From positions 1 through 17,115 of the forward strand of contig CALCDB010000193.1 in the NCBI GenBank assembly GCA_937901395.1: 17,115 bases of DNA. Reading direction: 5' to 3'. The notes under the pieces are model-generated. The model was not told the origin of the DNA. It saw nothing but the letters and a program-made list of their open reading frames with translations, and did no database searches. Shown here piece after piece: positions 6,857 through 14,038 of the stretch (its first letter is position 1; each line of letters opens with the position of its first letter). The translations under genes and the position numbers were made by a program. The stretch is from an uncultured Verrucomicrobiota bacterium. Its GTDB lineage: Bacteria > Verrucomicrobiota > Kiritimatiellia > RFP12 > UBA1067.

Positions 6857-8075
6857 GCTAATTTCGCTCATGCGCTCGCATACGATTGTTCTGCTCACGG
6901 CGGCGAGCGTGGCATGGATGTTCATTTTTCCGAATGTCATGCACGATGATTTTACCGATGCCGGGGCTCGGGAATTATACATACACTTTTCATTAGGCGG
7001 AGTGTTCTTCATCCTAATCATATCGCTTTTAGCTTCGGCAACGGCATCGATAGCAAAGGAACGGGACGAGAAGCGATTGCAGCTGACATTGGTAAGGCCA
7101 GTATCGCGTTGTGCAATCGCATTGGGAAAGATATACGCGCACGTATTCGTGGGCGCGGTCATTCTCGCCATAGCGAGCGGAATATCGCTATTCAACGTTT
7201 CGATCAGTCAGCCATGCAATCATGTGCTCTCGCCAATCTTGCCTTCGCCAAAAGAGGAGGCGAAGATAATGTACGAGCGCTTCATGGCCGATACGAATAC
7301 GCCAGTCGAGGTAAGAAAGGCGAACAAGGCTTCGGTTTTGCGGCTATTGGAAAACAAGGCCTATGATCATTACGAGGCGATACCGACTAATCGCTTGGCG
7401 AAGTGGCGGTTCGCGATGCCAGAGCGACTTTCCGATGGAGAACGATTAGCGGTGCAATTGCGCCTTACCAATGCGATGGATTTGCGAATGAGCATATATG
7501 GGCATTTCTCGATTGGTGACTATTCCGGAGCGGTGAGCAATCTTACGCAAGCGGTATTGCGCATTCCGTTGGTTGGGGAAGGTAAGGTTCTTGGGAATGA
7601 ATTAAGCTTCTTGAACAAGGGTTCAAGTTCGGTTATGTTGCGCCCGAGAAGGGATATCAAGTTGCTCGTTTCCGCAGATGGGTTTGGATGGAACTTGTTT
7701 CGCGCGTATTTTCAGTTATTATCGATTCTCACATTGGTAGTGGCGATTGGAGTTTTGCTCTCATCGGCGTTGAGTCGTCCAGTGGCGATGTTCGTGGCTA
7801 TGGTGATGTTGCTGATAAGCGAGATATCGCCCAGCATAATCGAGCAGTATTCCGATGAGTTGGATGCACCAACGTTAGATCGAATAGGGCTTGAGATTAC
7901 GCGAGTTTCCGCGATGGTCACGAGCCCGATCTCGTCGTTATCGCCGCTTGAAGCGCTTGCCAAAGATGAATGCGTGGAAAGTTCGCAAACTTTGCGCATA
8001 GTGGTTTTGGACTTTGCATTGATGCCGTTTTTGCTCGCCCTTTTATCTGCCTTCATCATGGCGAAAAAACAATGA
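6825..8075 (+). CDS. ABC-2-type permease with large extracytoplasmic domain
   Basis: This 416-residue membrane protein pairs with the ATPase. Predicted helices are at about 20-38, 55-75, 105-125, 292-314, 319-340 and 390-412. ASIAKERDEKRLQLTLVRPVSRC (73-95) is the ABC-2 coupling element. Between helices 3 and 4 is a soluble insert of about 165 residues (126-290), beginning SQPCNHVLSP and ending MLRPRRDIKLLVSADGFGWN; its alternating pattern in the second half suggests a beta-sandwich fold outside the membrane. Such an insert is unusual for plain ABC-2 permeases and may bind substrate or a partner. The two permeases differ in length and architecture, so the exporter is asymmetric. The start at 6825 is chosen from the GGAG spacing; the 6813 TTG would add four residues. 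Confidence 0.85.
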   Translation: MISFWRIFLLELISLMRSHTIVLLTAASVAWMFIFPNVMHDDFTDAGARELYIHFSLGGVFFILIISLLASATASIAKERDEKRLQLTLVRPVSRCAIALGKIYAHVFVGAVILAIASGISLFNVSISQPCNHVLSPILPSPKEEAKIMYERFMADTNTPVEVRKANKASVLRLLENKAYDHYEAIPTNRLAKWRFAMPERLSDGERLAVQLRLTNAMDLRMSIYGHFSIGDYSGAVSNLTQAVLRIPLVGEGKVLGNELSFLNKGSSSVMLRPRRDIKLLVSADGFGWNLFRAYFQLLSILTLVVAIGVLLSSALSRPVAMFVAMVMLLISEISPSIIEQYSDELDAPTLDRIGLEITRVSAMVTSPISSLSPLEALAKDECVESSQTLRIVVLDFALMPFLLALLSAFIMAKKQ

Positions 8076-8079
8076 GGAG
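8074..8079 (+). promoter_or_regulatory. Shine-Dalgarno deciding the acyltransferase start
   Basis: GAGGAG overlaps the preceding stop and sits 10 nt before the ATG at 8090. It is too close to the ATG at 8081 and downstream of the ATG at 8072, so 8090 is preferred. Confidence 0.6.
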
Positions 8080-8089
8080 AATGGGTGCG

Positions 8090-9217
8090 ATGAGTAACGA
8101 GAATCGGCTTTTTTCACTTGATGCCTTGCGTGGCTTGGACATGTTGTTTTTATGCGTTGTTCAGCCTCTTATCGTCGATGCGGCGAGAATTTGGGGTTTT
8201 TACGATATCGAGCGGTATCCCGTAATGAGACAATTTTCCCATTATTGGGGCGGCTTTACCGCGTATGATCTTATCATGCCGCTTTTCATTTTTATGTGCG
8301 GAGCGGCGATTCCATTCGCGTTGTCAAAGCGCTTGGATAGCGAGGGACGAGCCACGGCTGGTTTTTGGAAGCACATAGGGTGGAGAGTTTTGCTATTGTG
8401 GATACTTGGGATGATTGCGCAAGGGCATTTGCTTACATTCAATTGGCATAATTTCATCTATTTTTCCAATACTCTTCAGGCGATTGCAGTTGGCTATCTC
8501 ATCGCAGCATCGGTGTTCTTGATTCGCAACAAGTACATTCGACTATCGATACCATTTATTTTGGCGGTCATATATGGCTTGTCGCTTGCGCTTGGCGGAG
8601 ATTATTCCGTTTCGGGAAATTTTGCGATGAAGATAGAAAAGGCGATTGTCAATGTTCTGGAGCCATTTGTGCGCAATCGAGATCGTTGCACATGGTATTG
8701 GTCGTCCTTAATGTTCGGGGTGATGGCGTTATGCGGAATGTTTTCGACTCAAATGTTGCTTTCAAAGCGCGGACAATGGACGAAGGTCGCGTGGTTAAGC
8801 GCATCGGGCGCGCTTTTATGGGCGAGTGGCTATTCGCTTGAGTTGCTTGGCGTGCCATGTATTAAACATATTTTCACCGTTACTTTTACCGCACAGGCGA
8901 TGGGGATTAGCGTGCTGTTATTAGCGGCGCTGTATATCGTCAATGACATTTGGCATTTTCGTCGAGGATGGAGCATCGTTACGCTTTACGGGCAAACCGC
9001 ATTGGCCGCATACATGATAGGTGAAATATTTAGAGCGATTCCTTTGGGAATATCGAGTAATCTTTTCTCTGGATTAAGCGCACAAATAGGCGGACGATGT
9101 GGAGCGTATGTCATATATGTTGGCGAGGCCGTGGTGTTGACGTTTTTACTTCACATTTGGCGTGGATATCGGATGAACGCAAAATCTAATGATAAGAATG
9201 ATGGATTTATGGTATAA
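8090..9217 (+). CDS. NagX/DUF5009-family membrane acyltransferase-like protein
   Basis: This 375-residue polytopic protein starts RLFSLDALRGLDMLFLCVVQPL, the 'S-L-D-x-L-R-G-[LF]-x-[IM]' opening shared by NagX and human HGSNAT (heparan-alpha-glucosaminide acetyltransferase) relatives, COG4299. Further signs are YDLIMPLFIFMCGAAIPFAL, WRVLLLWILGMIAQGHLL and YFSNTLQAIAVGYL, all typical of this group, and about ten hydrophobic helices. Family members are thought to move acyl groups onto sugars across or at the membrane, but many bacterial members have no tested function. Its location right after a two-permease ABC exporter and before galE suggests a role in modifying an exported sugar or lipid; that is inference. 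The stop TAA lies inside the galE -10 box. Confidence 0.85.
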   Translation: MSNENRLFSLDALRGLDMLFLCVVQPLIVDAARIWGFYDIERYPVMRQFSHYWGGFTAYDLIMPLFIFMCGAAIPFALSKRLDSEGRATAGFWKHIGWRVLLLWILGMIAQGHLLTFNWHNFIYFSNTLQAIAVGYLIAASVFLIRNKYIRLSIPFILAVIYGLSLALGGDYSVSGNFAMKIEKAIVNVLEPFVRNRDRCTWYWSSLMFGVMALCGMFSTQMLLSKRGQWTKVAWLSASGALLWASGYSLELLGVPCIKHIFTVTFTAQAMGISVLLLAALYIVNDIWHFRRGWSIVTLYGQTALAAYMIGEIFRAIPLGISSNLFSGLSAQIGGRCGAYVIYVGEAVVLTFLLHIWRGYRMNAKSNDKNDGFMV

Positions 9218-9218
9218 T
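9189..9218 (+). promoter_or_regulatory. Promoter of galE operon, extended -10
   Basis: TATAAT at 9213-9218 preceded by TGG gives an extended -10. A weak -35, ATGATA (9189-9194), lies 18 nt upstream. The TAA at 9215-9217 inside the -10 box is the stop of the preceding acyltransferase gene. Unlike the other promoters here, it leaves a leader of about 20 nt before galE with a Shine-Dalgarno (AAAGGA, 9231-9236). Confidence 0.72.
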
Positions 9219-9244
9219 ATCACCGTTACGAAAGGAATGAAAAT

Positions 9245-10279
9245 ATGAAGATTCTTGTTACTGGCGGAGCTGGCTATATCGGTAGCCATACTACGGTCGA
9301 GCTGCTTAATGCGGGTCATGAAGTCGTGATTGTGGATAATCTCTGCAATAGTTCAAAGAAGTCGCTTGCGAGAGTCAAGCGGATTACGGGCAAGAAGCCG
9401 GCATTCTACAAGGTCGATATTCGTGATGCGAAGAAGTTGAATGCGGTTCTTGATAAGGAAGGTCCATTTCAGGCGACGATTCATTTTGCCGCGTTAAAGG
9501 CGGTTGGCGAATCGACGAAGATACCGCTTAAATACTACAACAACAATTTAGGCGGAACATTCACATTGCTGAAGTGCCTCGCCGATCATAACTGCAAGAA
9601 CATCGTGTTCTCTTCGTCGGCTACGGTATATGGCGAGCCGAAGTCGGTTCCGATTCGCGAGGACTTCCCGACGCCCGGTTGCACGAATGCGTATGGGTGG
9701 ACGAAGTTGATGATGGAGCAGGTTTTCAAGGATGTTCAGAAGGCGGATCCGGAATGGAATGTGATCTTGCTTCGTTATTTCAATCCGATTGGCGCGCATA
9801 GTTCCGGGCTGATCGGCGAAGACCCGGCGGGCATTCCGAACAACCTGTTGCCATACGTAGCGCAGGTAGCGGTTGGGCGGCGTCCGGAGTTGAATGTGTT
9901 CGGCAATGATTATCCAACGCCGGATGGCACGGGCGTTCGCGATTATATTCATGTGGTGGATTTGGCGATTGGTCACTTGAAGGCGATCGAGAAGTTGGAG
10001 AAGGAGCCCAAGCTCGGGCTTAAGATCTACAATCTTGGAACAGGCAATGGCTATTCGGTGTTGCAGATCGTAAAGGCGTTCGAGAAGGCCTCGAAGCGTC
10101 CCGTTCCTTACAAGATATGTCCAAGAAGGCCTGGCGATATCGCGGAATGTTGGGCCGATCCTGCGCTGGCGCTCGCGGAGCTTGGCTGGAAGGCGGAGCG
10201 CGGCATCGAAGAAATGTGTAAGGATGCTTGGCGTTGGCAGCGCAAGAATCCATACGGATACAACAAGCCGAAAGCGTGA
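9245..10279 (+). CDS. galE: UDP-glucose 4-epimerase
   Basis: GalE interconverts UDP-glucose and UDP-galactose (some members also the N-acetyl forms) using bound NAD. The 344-residue protein is full length. The Rossmann loop is GGAGYIGSHT (7-16), the catalytic stretch SSSATVYG (123-130) includes S125, and the Tyr-Lys pair is Y150 and K154 in NAYGWTKLMMEQ. LLRYFNPIGAHSSGLIGEDP, GTGVRDYIHVVDLA and NLGTGNGYSVLQI are all classic GalE blocks. The start has AAAGGA with 8 nt spacing. Codon use is more regular than the preceding membrane genes. It overlaps the next gene by a GTGA. The sugar product may feed cell-surface polysaccharide; no other sugar-nucleotide genes are in the window. Confidence 0.98.
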   Translation: MKILVTGGAGYIGSHTTVELLNAGHEVVIVDNLCNSSKKSLARVKRITGKKPAFYKVDIRDAKKLNAVLDKEGPFQATIHFAALKAVGESTKIPLKYYNNNLGGTFTLLKCLADHNCKNIVFSSSATVYGEPKSVPIREDFPTPGCTNAYGWTKLMMEQVFKDVQKADPEWNVILLRYFNPIGAHSSGLIGEDPAGIPNNLLPYVAQVAVGRRPELNVFGNDYPTPDGTGVRDYIHVVDLAIGHLKAIEKLEKEPKLGLKIYNLGTGNGYSVLQIVKAFEKASKRPVPYKICPRRPGDIAECWADPALALAELGWKAERGIEEMCKDAWRWQRKNPYGYNKPKA

Positions 10280-10827
10280 GTGCGCTTGATGAGGTATTAG
10301 CGGGAATCGAGGCCGAGCTCGAGGTGGAACGCGAGCTCGGCGTTCGTATCGTAGAATTGGATCGCGCATTATTGGCGGAGGCGGTGGTGGCGCGGAAGGT
10401 GGAGGCGCCAAAGCCGCAACCGCAGCCCCCGCCGCAAGTTTCGCAGCCCCCGCCGCAGGAAGTCAAGTTCGTATTTTTGCATCATCAGGCATTGTCGGCA
10501 GATGGAATAAAGATGATGGCGAAGCTAATGGAATGGATGCATTGTTCGCCGGAGACCTCGCCGATTATCGTAGCGCCGCCAATTCCGAAGGCCAGACTCT
10601 ACGTCGCATTAGGCGGGCTCGCCTTGCGCAAGTATTTTCCGGGCAACAAGGGCGAGCCGGGAACGAATATCATAAGGCTTCCGGATGGCAGCGACTTGAT
10701 GATTACATATTCGCCCGAGTACATCTTGCGCTTCAAGAATGTGCCGATGACAGTCATGCAATGCAAGAAAAGCATGATGCAGACGATGAAGGTAGTAATG
10801 CAGAAAATTGGAGAAGATAAGAAATGA
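10276..10827 (+). CDS. Small protein with a degenerate uracil-DNA-glycosylase-like C-terminal region
   Basis: This 183-residue protein starts at a GTG overlapping the galE stop (GTGA). Residues 3-40 are an acidic helical segment, 44-62 a Pro/Gln linker (PKPQPQPPPQVSQPPPQ) and 64-183 a folded part. That part resembles the C-terminal half of family 4/5 uracil-DNA glycosylases: KARLYVALGGLALRKYFPG (105-123) matches the 'P-k-v-i-v-a-L-G-x-x-A' strand-helix, and TYSPEYILR (144-152) matches TYHPSYLLR. The catalytic-side HPS is replaced by SPE and no N-terminal GEAPG motif is present, so glycosylase activity is unlikely. It may be a structural relic or a repurposed domain. The resemblance is by eye and should be treated as tentative. 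It is followed by pyrK through an ATGA overlap. Confidence 0.55.
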   Translation: MSALDEVLAGIEAELEVERELGVRIVELDRALLAEAVVARKVEAPKPQPQPPPQVSQPPPQEVKFVFLHHQALSADGIKMMAKLMEWMHCSPETSPIIVAPPIPKARLYVALGGLALRKYFPGNKGEPGTNIIRLPDGSDLMITYSPEYILRFKNVPMTVMQCKKSMMQTMKVVMQKIGEDKK

Positions 10828-11594
10828 TAGATGAGAGCACGAAGATATTGGAGCACGTTGAAATCGGTTCCGGCTATCGATATTTGGTGGTAGAAGCCCC
10901 GAAATTGGCGGAGGAACTGCAACCTGGACAGTTTGTGCATGTCAAGGTTCCGGAGTTGGAGGCAAGCGCCTTGAGGCGTCCATTTTCCGTGTTTGACGCA
11001 GAAGCTGGAAAGGTAACGCTCTTATATAAGACGGTCGGTAGGGGAACCTTGGCGCTTAATGGCGCGAAGGTGGGCGATAGCGTGCGCATATTAGGTCCGT
11101 TAGGCCATGGCTTTCCGCTTAGGTGCGAAGGCAGGGCTTTGCTGGTTGGTGGCGGCTATGGGGTAGCGCCTTTGCATTTCTTGGCGAAGAGATTGAAGGC
11201 GAGTGATGGCATTTCTCTTTTCGTGGGTGGACGAACCAAGGATGATTTATTGGCATTGGATCGCTTCAAGAGCATAGGCGTAGAGATCAATCTCGCGACC
11301 AATGATGGCAGCGCGGGGACCAAGGGGATGGTGACGGAGCCGCTTGACTTCGCGTTATCGCGTTTACGAAGCGAAGGCAAGCTCTTCGAGTTATTTGCGT
11401 GTGGACCAGACCCGATGTTGAAGGCGATTGCGCTTCGGGCGATGAGCGTGGGCGCGAAAGGGTGGATATCGATGGATAGGCACATGATTTGCGGCGTCGG
11501 GGCGTGCTATGCGTGCATCCAAAAAACCAAAAGGGGAAATTCGCGTTGCTGCATCGAGGGACCAGTGTTTTCAGCGGAGGATTTGGTATGGTAA
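10824..11594 (+). CDS. pyrK: Dihydroorotate dehydrogenase electron transfer subunit
   Basis: PyrK carries FAD and a [2Fe-2S] cluster and passes electrons from class 1B dihydroorotate dehydrogenase to NAD. The 256-residue protein has the flavin motif RRPFSV (51-56), the nucleotide-binding loop LVGGGYGVAPLHFLAK (107-122), FACGPDPMLKA (191-201), and the iron-sulfur loop CGVGACYAC (223-231) plus a distal Cys at 242 or 243. This four-cysteine arrangement is diagnostic of PyrK. GGAG at 10810-10813 precedes the ATG by 10 nt, and the start overlaps the previous stop. It overlaps pyrD by 7 nt, the standard pairing for the heterotetrameric enzyme. Confidence 0.97.
   Translation: MIDESTKILEHVEIGSGYRYLVVEAPKLAEELQPGQFVHVKVPELEASALRRPFSVFDAEAGKVTLLYKTVGRGTLALNGAKVGDSVRILGPLGHGFPLRCEGRALLVGGGYGVAPLHFLAKRLKASDGISLFVGGRTKDDLLALDRFKSIGVEINLATNDGSAGTKGMVTEPLDFALSRLRSEGKLFELFACGPDPMLKAIALRAMSVGAKGWISMDRHMICGVGACYACIQKTKRGNSRCCIEGPVFSAEDLVW
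11576..11580 (+). promoter_or_regulatory. Shine-Dalgarno deciding the pyrD start
   Basis: GGAGG lies 7 nt before the ATG at 11588, inside the end of pyrK. It supports 11588 over an in-frame start at 11489 that would add residues translated across the pyrK iron-sulfur region. Confidence 0.75.
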
Positions 11595-12496
11595 AGATGT
11601 CGGTAGATTTAGGCGGGCTTAAGTTGGAAAGCCCCATAGCCACGGCGAGCGGTACCTTCGGTTATGGAACTGAATACTTGGGCGCAGTTGATTATTCGAA
11701 GTTGGGCGCGATAACCGCGAAGGGCATCCGCATCGATTCGTGGCCGGGGAATCCGATGCCAAGACATGTCGAGGTTCCGGGCGGGATAGTAAACGCAATC
11801 GGCTTGCAAGGAACTGGCATTGAGCATTTTCTCAAAATCACGGTGCCTTATTATCGTTCGCAGGTCAAGGTTCCGCTGATCGCCAACGTCTGGGGCGGTA
11901 GCATTGAAGAGTACGCCGAGGTGGCCGAGAGAATGGGCGATCGCGTGGAGGCGATAGAAGTGAACGTGAGTTGCCCCAATGTAAAGGAAGGCGGCCATAC
12001 ATTTGGTCAAGATCCGGCGATATTAAAGCGCTTGGTAAGCGCGGTGAGGGCGGCCACGAAGTTGCCGTTGATCGTAAAGTTGGCGCCGAACGTTCCTTCG
12101 ATCGAGCCGTATGTTCGCGCGTGCGAGGAAGGGGGCGCCAATGCATTGAGCATGATCAATACGATTCCGGCGATGGTGATCGATATTGAGCGCAGAGTCC
12201 CGGTGCTGGCGAATCGCACGGGCGGCTTATCGGGCAGGGGGATTCATCCAGTCGCGGTTAAGCTCGTTAACGATGCGCATAAGCTTACTCGCTTGCCGAT
12301 ATTGGCGATGGGGGGAGTATACGAAGCGAAGGACGCGATAGAATTCCTGTTGGCCGGCGCGACCGCCGTGGCGATTGGTACGGCTAACTTCACGAGTCCA
12401 GATACGATAGGCGCGGTTTATGATGGAATCGTCGAATATTGCGAGCGTCATGATTTTCACGATGTCAATGAACTAATCGGCAATCTTTTGGTATAA
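11588..12496 (+). CDS. pyrD: Dihydroorotate dehydrogenase, class 1B catalytic subunit
   Basis: This FMN enzyme oxidises dihydroorotate to orotate in pyrimidine synthesis. The 302-residue length is normal for class 1B. Blocks seen: SPIATASGTFGYGTEY, AITAKGI (K45), PRHVEVPGGIVNAIGLQGTGIE, NVSCPNVKEGG with the active-site base C129 (class 1; class 2 has Ser), LIVKLAPNV, ANRTGGLSGRGIHPVAV, and the FMN phosphate region MGGVYEAKDAIEFLLAGATAVAIGTAN. The pyrK partner directly upstream confirms the NAD-linked 1B class. The stop TAA is embedded in the -10 box of the next promoter. The later enzyme pyrH is also in the window, in a different transcription unit. Confidence 0.97.
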   Translation: MVKMSVDLGGLKLESPIATASGTFGYGTEYLGAVDYSKLGAITAKGIRIDSWPGNPMPRHVEVPGGIVNAIGLQGTGIEHFLKITVPYYRSQVKVPLIANVWGGSIEEYAEVAERMGDRVEAIEVNVSCPNVKEGGHTFGQDPAILKRLVSAVRAATKLPLIVKLAPNVPSIEPYVRACEEGGANALSMINTIPAMVIDIERRVPVLANRTGGLSGRGIHPVAVKLVNDAHKLTRLPILAMGGVYEAKDAIEFLLAGATAVAIGTANFTSPDTIGAVYDGIVEYCERHDFHDVNELIGNLLV

Positions 12497-12497
12497 T
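12489..12497 (+). promoter_or_regulatory. Extended -10 promoter of the Lpt permease gene
   Basis: TGG followed by TATAAT (12492-12497). No convincing -35 is present at 17 nt, as is typical for extended -10 promoters. The pyrD stop TAA (12494-12496) is inside the box. The ATG of the next gene is 8 nt downstream with no Shine-Dalgarno, predicting a leaderless or nearly leaderless message. Confidence 0.68.
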
Positions 12498-12505
12498 ATT
12501 CGCCA

Positions 12506-13606
12506 ATGAAGATACTTACAAGATATGTTTTAAGAGAGTTCTTGTTGCCACTCGTCTATTGCCTGATTGGCTTTATCTCCATTTACGTGCTGTTTGATCT
12601 GCTCGGCTCGTTCTCGCGCATGGCCGCCGCCAAGATTTCGGTATCGACGGCGATCGTGTATTTTTGCGGCTACTTGGCGCCGTATTTCCATTATATCATG
12701 CCAGCCGCCCTGATGCTCGCCACATTGTACACGATGTGGAGCTTCTGCCGACATTCCGAGATTATCGCGATGCGGGCGAGCGGTATCAGTTTCTTGGCGA
12801 TCGTAAAGCCGCTTTTGGCGGTATCGATTCTGATGGCGTTGGCGGTTGCGTACGTGAACGAGGTGTTCGTTCCCGCGAAAGCGAATTGGGCGGCGCAGAT
12901 GAAGACGGTGCAGTTCGAGCAAGGCGCGATTGAATCAGTGGATAACATCGTATTTCGCAACTCCCGCGATAACAGCACTTGGAATATCTCCACCGTGCTC
13001 GACGATAAAGGCGCGCATCTTAAGGATGTAAGAGTAACCTTGGATAATCCCGAAACGGGAGCGAGGCGGCTCAATGTGGCAGCCGAGCAGGCGGACTATC
13101 TTGATGGCGAATGGTGGTTTACCAACCCGAAGGTGCAGCACTACGATGCCGAGGGACAGGAGATTCCAACGCCGACGCCGGAATTGGACAAGCTGAAATT
13201 CAGGTGCTTCCCGATGCTCCTTGAGCGCCCCACCGATCTTACGATGCAGAATCGTCCATGGAAGTTCAACTCGGTGCGAGATCGCTTTCGTTACATCAAC
13301 AAGCATCCGGAGCTCGAGAAGCAGGATCGTGATGATTGCCTATACGATACGTGGGCGCAAATCATGGCGCCATTCGCCTGCATCATCATTACCCTATTTG
13401 CGATCCCCGCCGGAATCGCGTCTGGTCGTCAATCGGTAGCGAAGGGGATAATGGGGGCGCTGGGCATGTATTTCGCCTTTTATACGCTTACCATCATGGC
13501 CTTGATCGTATCGAAGAATGGTTTGATCAACCCCATCCTCGCGGCGATACTGCCTTATGTGATATTTTTGACGCTGGGCTTTCGCTCGTTCTTGAAACAA
13601 CGCTGA
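12506..13606 (+). CDS. LptF/LptG-family permease (lipopolysaccharide export)
   Basis: LptF and LptG form the membrane part of the LptB2FG ABC transporter that extracts lipopolysaccharide for transport to the outer membrane. The 366-residue protein starts MKILTRYVLREFLLPL, the typical N-terminal amphipathic helix. Six helices lie at about 12-32, 48-72, 98-118, 282-302, 313-335 and 340-360. MWSFCRHSEIIAMRASGIS (77-95) is the coupling-helix block that contacts LptB in this family, and residues 120-270 form the periplasmic jellyroll region. GIASGRQSVAKGIMGAL is the conserved loop after helix 4. Which of LptF or LptG it is cannot be settled, so no symbol is given; the partner and LptB are not in the window. 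This implies an outer membrane with lipopolysaccharide-like lipids. Confidence 0.9.
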   Translation: MKILTRYVLREFLLPLVYCLIGFISIYVLFDLLGSFSRMAAAKISVSTAIVYFCGYLAPYFHYIMPAALMLATLYTMWSFCRHSEIIAMRASGISFLAIVKPLLAVSILMALAVAYVNEVFVPAKANWAAQMKTVQFEQGAIESVDNIVFRNSRDNSTWNISTVLDDKGAHLKDVRVTLDNPETGARRLNVAAEQADYLDGEWWFTNPKVQHYDAEGQEIPTPTPELDKLKFRCFPMLLERPTDLTMQNRPWKFNSVRDRFRYINKHPELEKQDRDDCLYDTWAQIMAPFACIIITLFAIPAGIASGRQSVAKGIMGALGMYFAFYTLTIMALIVSKNGLINPILAAILPYVIFLTLGFRSFLKQR

Positions 13607-13620
13607 AAATGTGGTACAAT
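13592..13620 (+). promoter_or_regulatory. Strong sigma-70-type promoter of the pilin operon
   Basis: TTGAAA (13592-13597), 17-nt spacer, TACAAT (13615-13620) preceded by TGG. The -35 lies in the end of the Lpt permease gene. The ATG of the first pilin gene follows after 5 nt without a Shine-Dalgarno, placing the expected transcription start at or within the start codon. Confidence 0.78.
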
Positions 13621-13625
13621 TCAAA

Positions 13626-13769
13626 ATGAGACGAGGACAGGCGATGCTTGAATACGTGTTGGCGACAGCGGGGCTGCTGATTGTGGTTGCCACGCTTTAC
13701 GGGGTAATCAGCGCCACGCGTAAGTATGCCGTACGAACCGATAATTTGGTTAGCAGTGATTATCCATAA
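13626..13769 (+). CDS. Flp/Tad-type pilin-like peptide, 47 aa
   Basis: The frame runs from ATG 13626 to TAA 13767-13769 and encodes a 47-residue peptide: MRRGQAMLEYVLATAGLL, then a hydrophobic helix and a short polar tail ending SSDYP. RRG|QAMLEY is a class III prepilin motif: Gly at -1 and Glu at +5 of the mature form, followed by a hydrophobic stretch. Flp major pilins are of this size. The four following genes share the motif, which supports this being a real gene despite its length. A start at the internal ATG 13644 would remove the motif and is rejected. There is no Shine-Dalgarno; the promoter just upstream suggests leaderless translation. Confidence 0.8.
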   Translation: MRRGQAMLEYVLATAGLLIVVATLYGVISATRKYAVRTDNLVSSDYP

Positions 13770-14038
13770 AAGGGGGTAACGTTATGAAGATAATGAAGGC
13801 AATGCGAAAAGGTCAGACGATGGTTGAATACATCATCATCGTATGTTTGATTGCGGTGGCGCTGATCGCGGTGTTCACCTATTTCAGCCGCGCGGTTGGA
13901 AAGAAGACGGCGGGAGCGGCCAGCGCCCTTTCTCAGGAAGAGGGAAATAAGGCGAAGCAGAAGCTGAACGAAATTGGCGAAGATTCGATTCGCCGTCTCG
14001 GCGAAGGCAATTAAGTGCGGCGACGCGGACAGGCGATG
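13635..14038 (+). repeat. Direct repeat encoding the GQAM prepilin motif
   Basis: GGACAGGCGATG occurs at 13635-13646 and 14027-14038, in frame with the same GQAM codons in two pilin-like genes. With two mismatches the match extends to about 20 nt, reading RGQAM[LI]E. It suggests the genes arose by duplication or that the motif is under tight codon-level constraint. Confidence 0.65.
13784..14014 (+). CDS. Flp-type pilin, 76 aa
   Basis: This 76-residue protein begins MKIMKAMRKGQTMVEYIIIV: a short basic leader, G|Q processing site, Glu at +5 and Tyr at +6, then a hydrophobic helix (about 16-36). That is the classical Flp pilin arrangement of Tad pili, with the Glu-Tyr pair of the family. The remaining 40 residues are polar and helical, rich in Lys, Glu and Ala, likely on the fibre surface. 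A strong Shine-Dalgarno (AGGGGG at 13771-13776) precedes the ATG by 7 nt. It is the best candidate for the major pilin of the cluster. Confidence 0.85.
   Translation: MKIMKAMRKGQTMVEYIIIVCLIAVALIAVFTYFSRAVGKKTAGAASALSQEEGNKAKQKLNEIGEDSIRRLGEGN

Noticed and set aside
9548..10411. Long antisense reading frame (287 codons) opposite galE
   Set aside because: Arg- and Pro-rich shadow of a well-supported galE; no recognised motifs and no plausible start signal.
10276..10827. Active uracil-DNA glycosylase
   Set aside because: HPS is replaced by SPE and the GEAPG-type motif is missing.
11489..11587. Longer N terminus for pyrD
   Set aside because: The extra residues come from reading through the pyrK iron-sulfur region in another frame; GGAGG at 11576-11580 and the family start support 11588.
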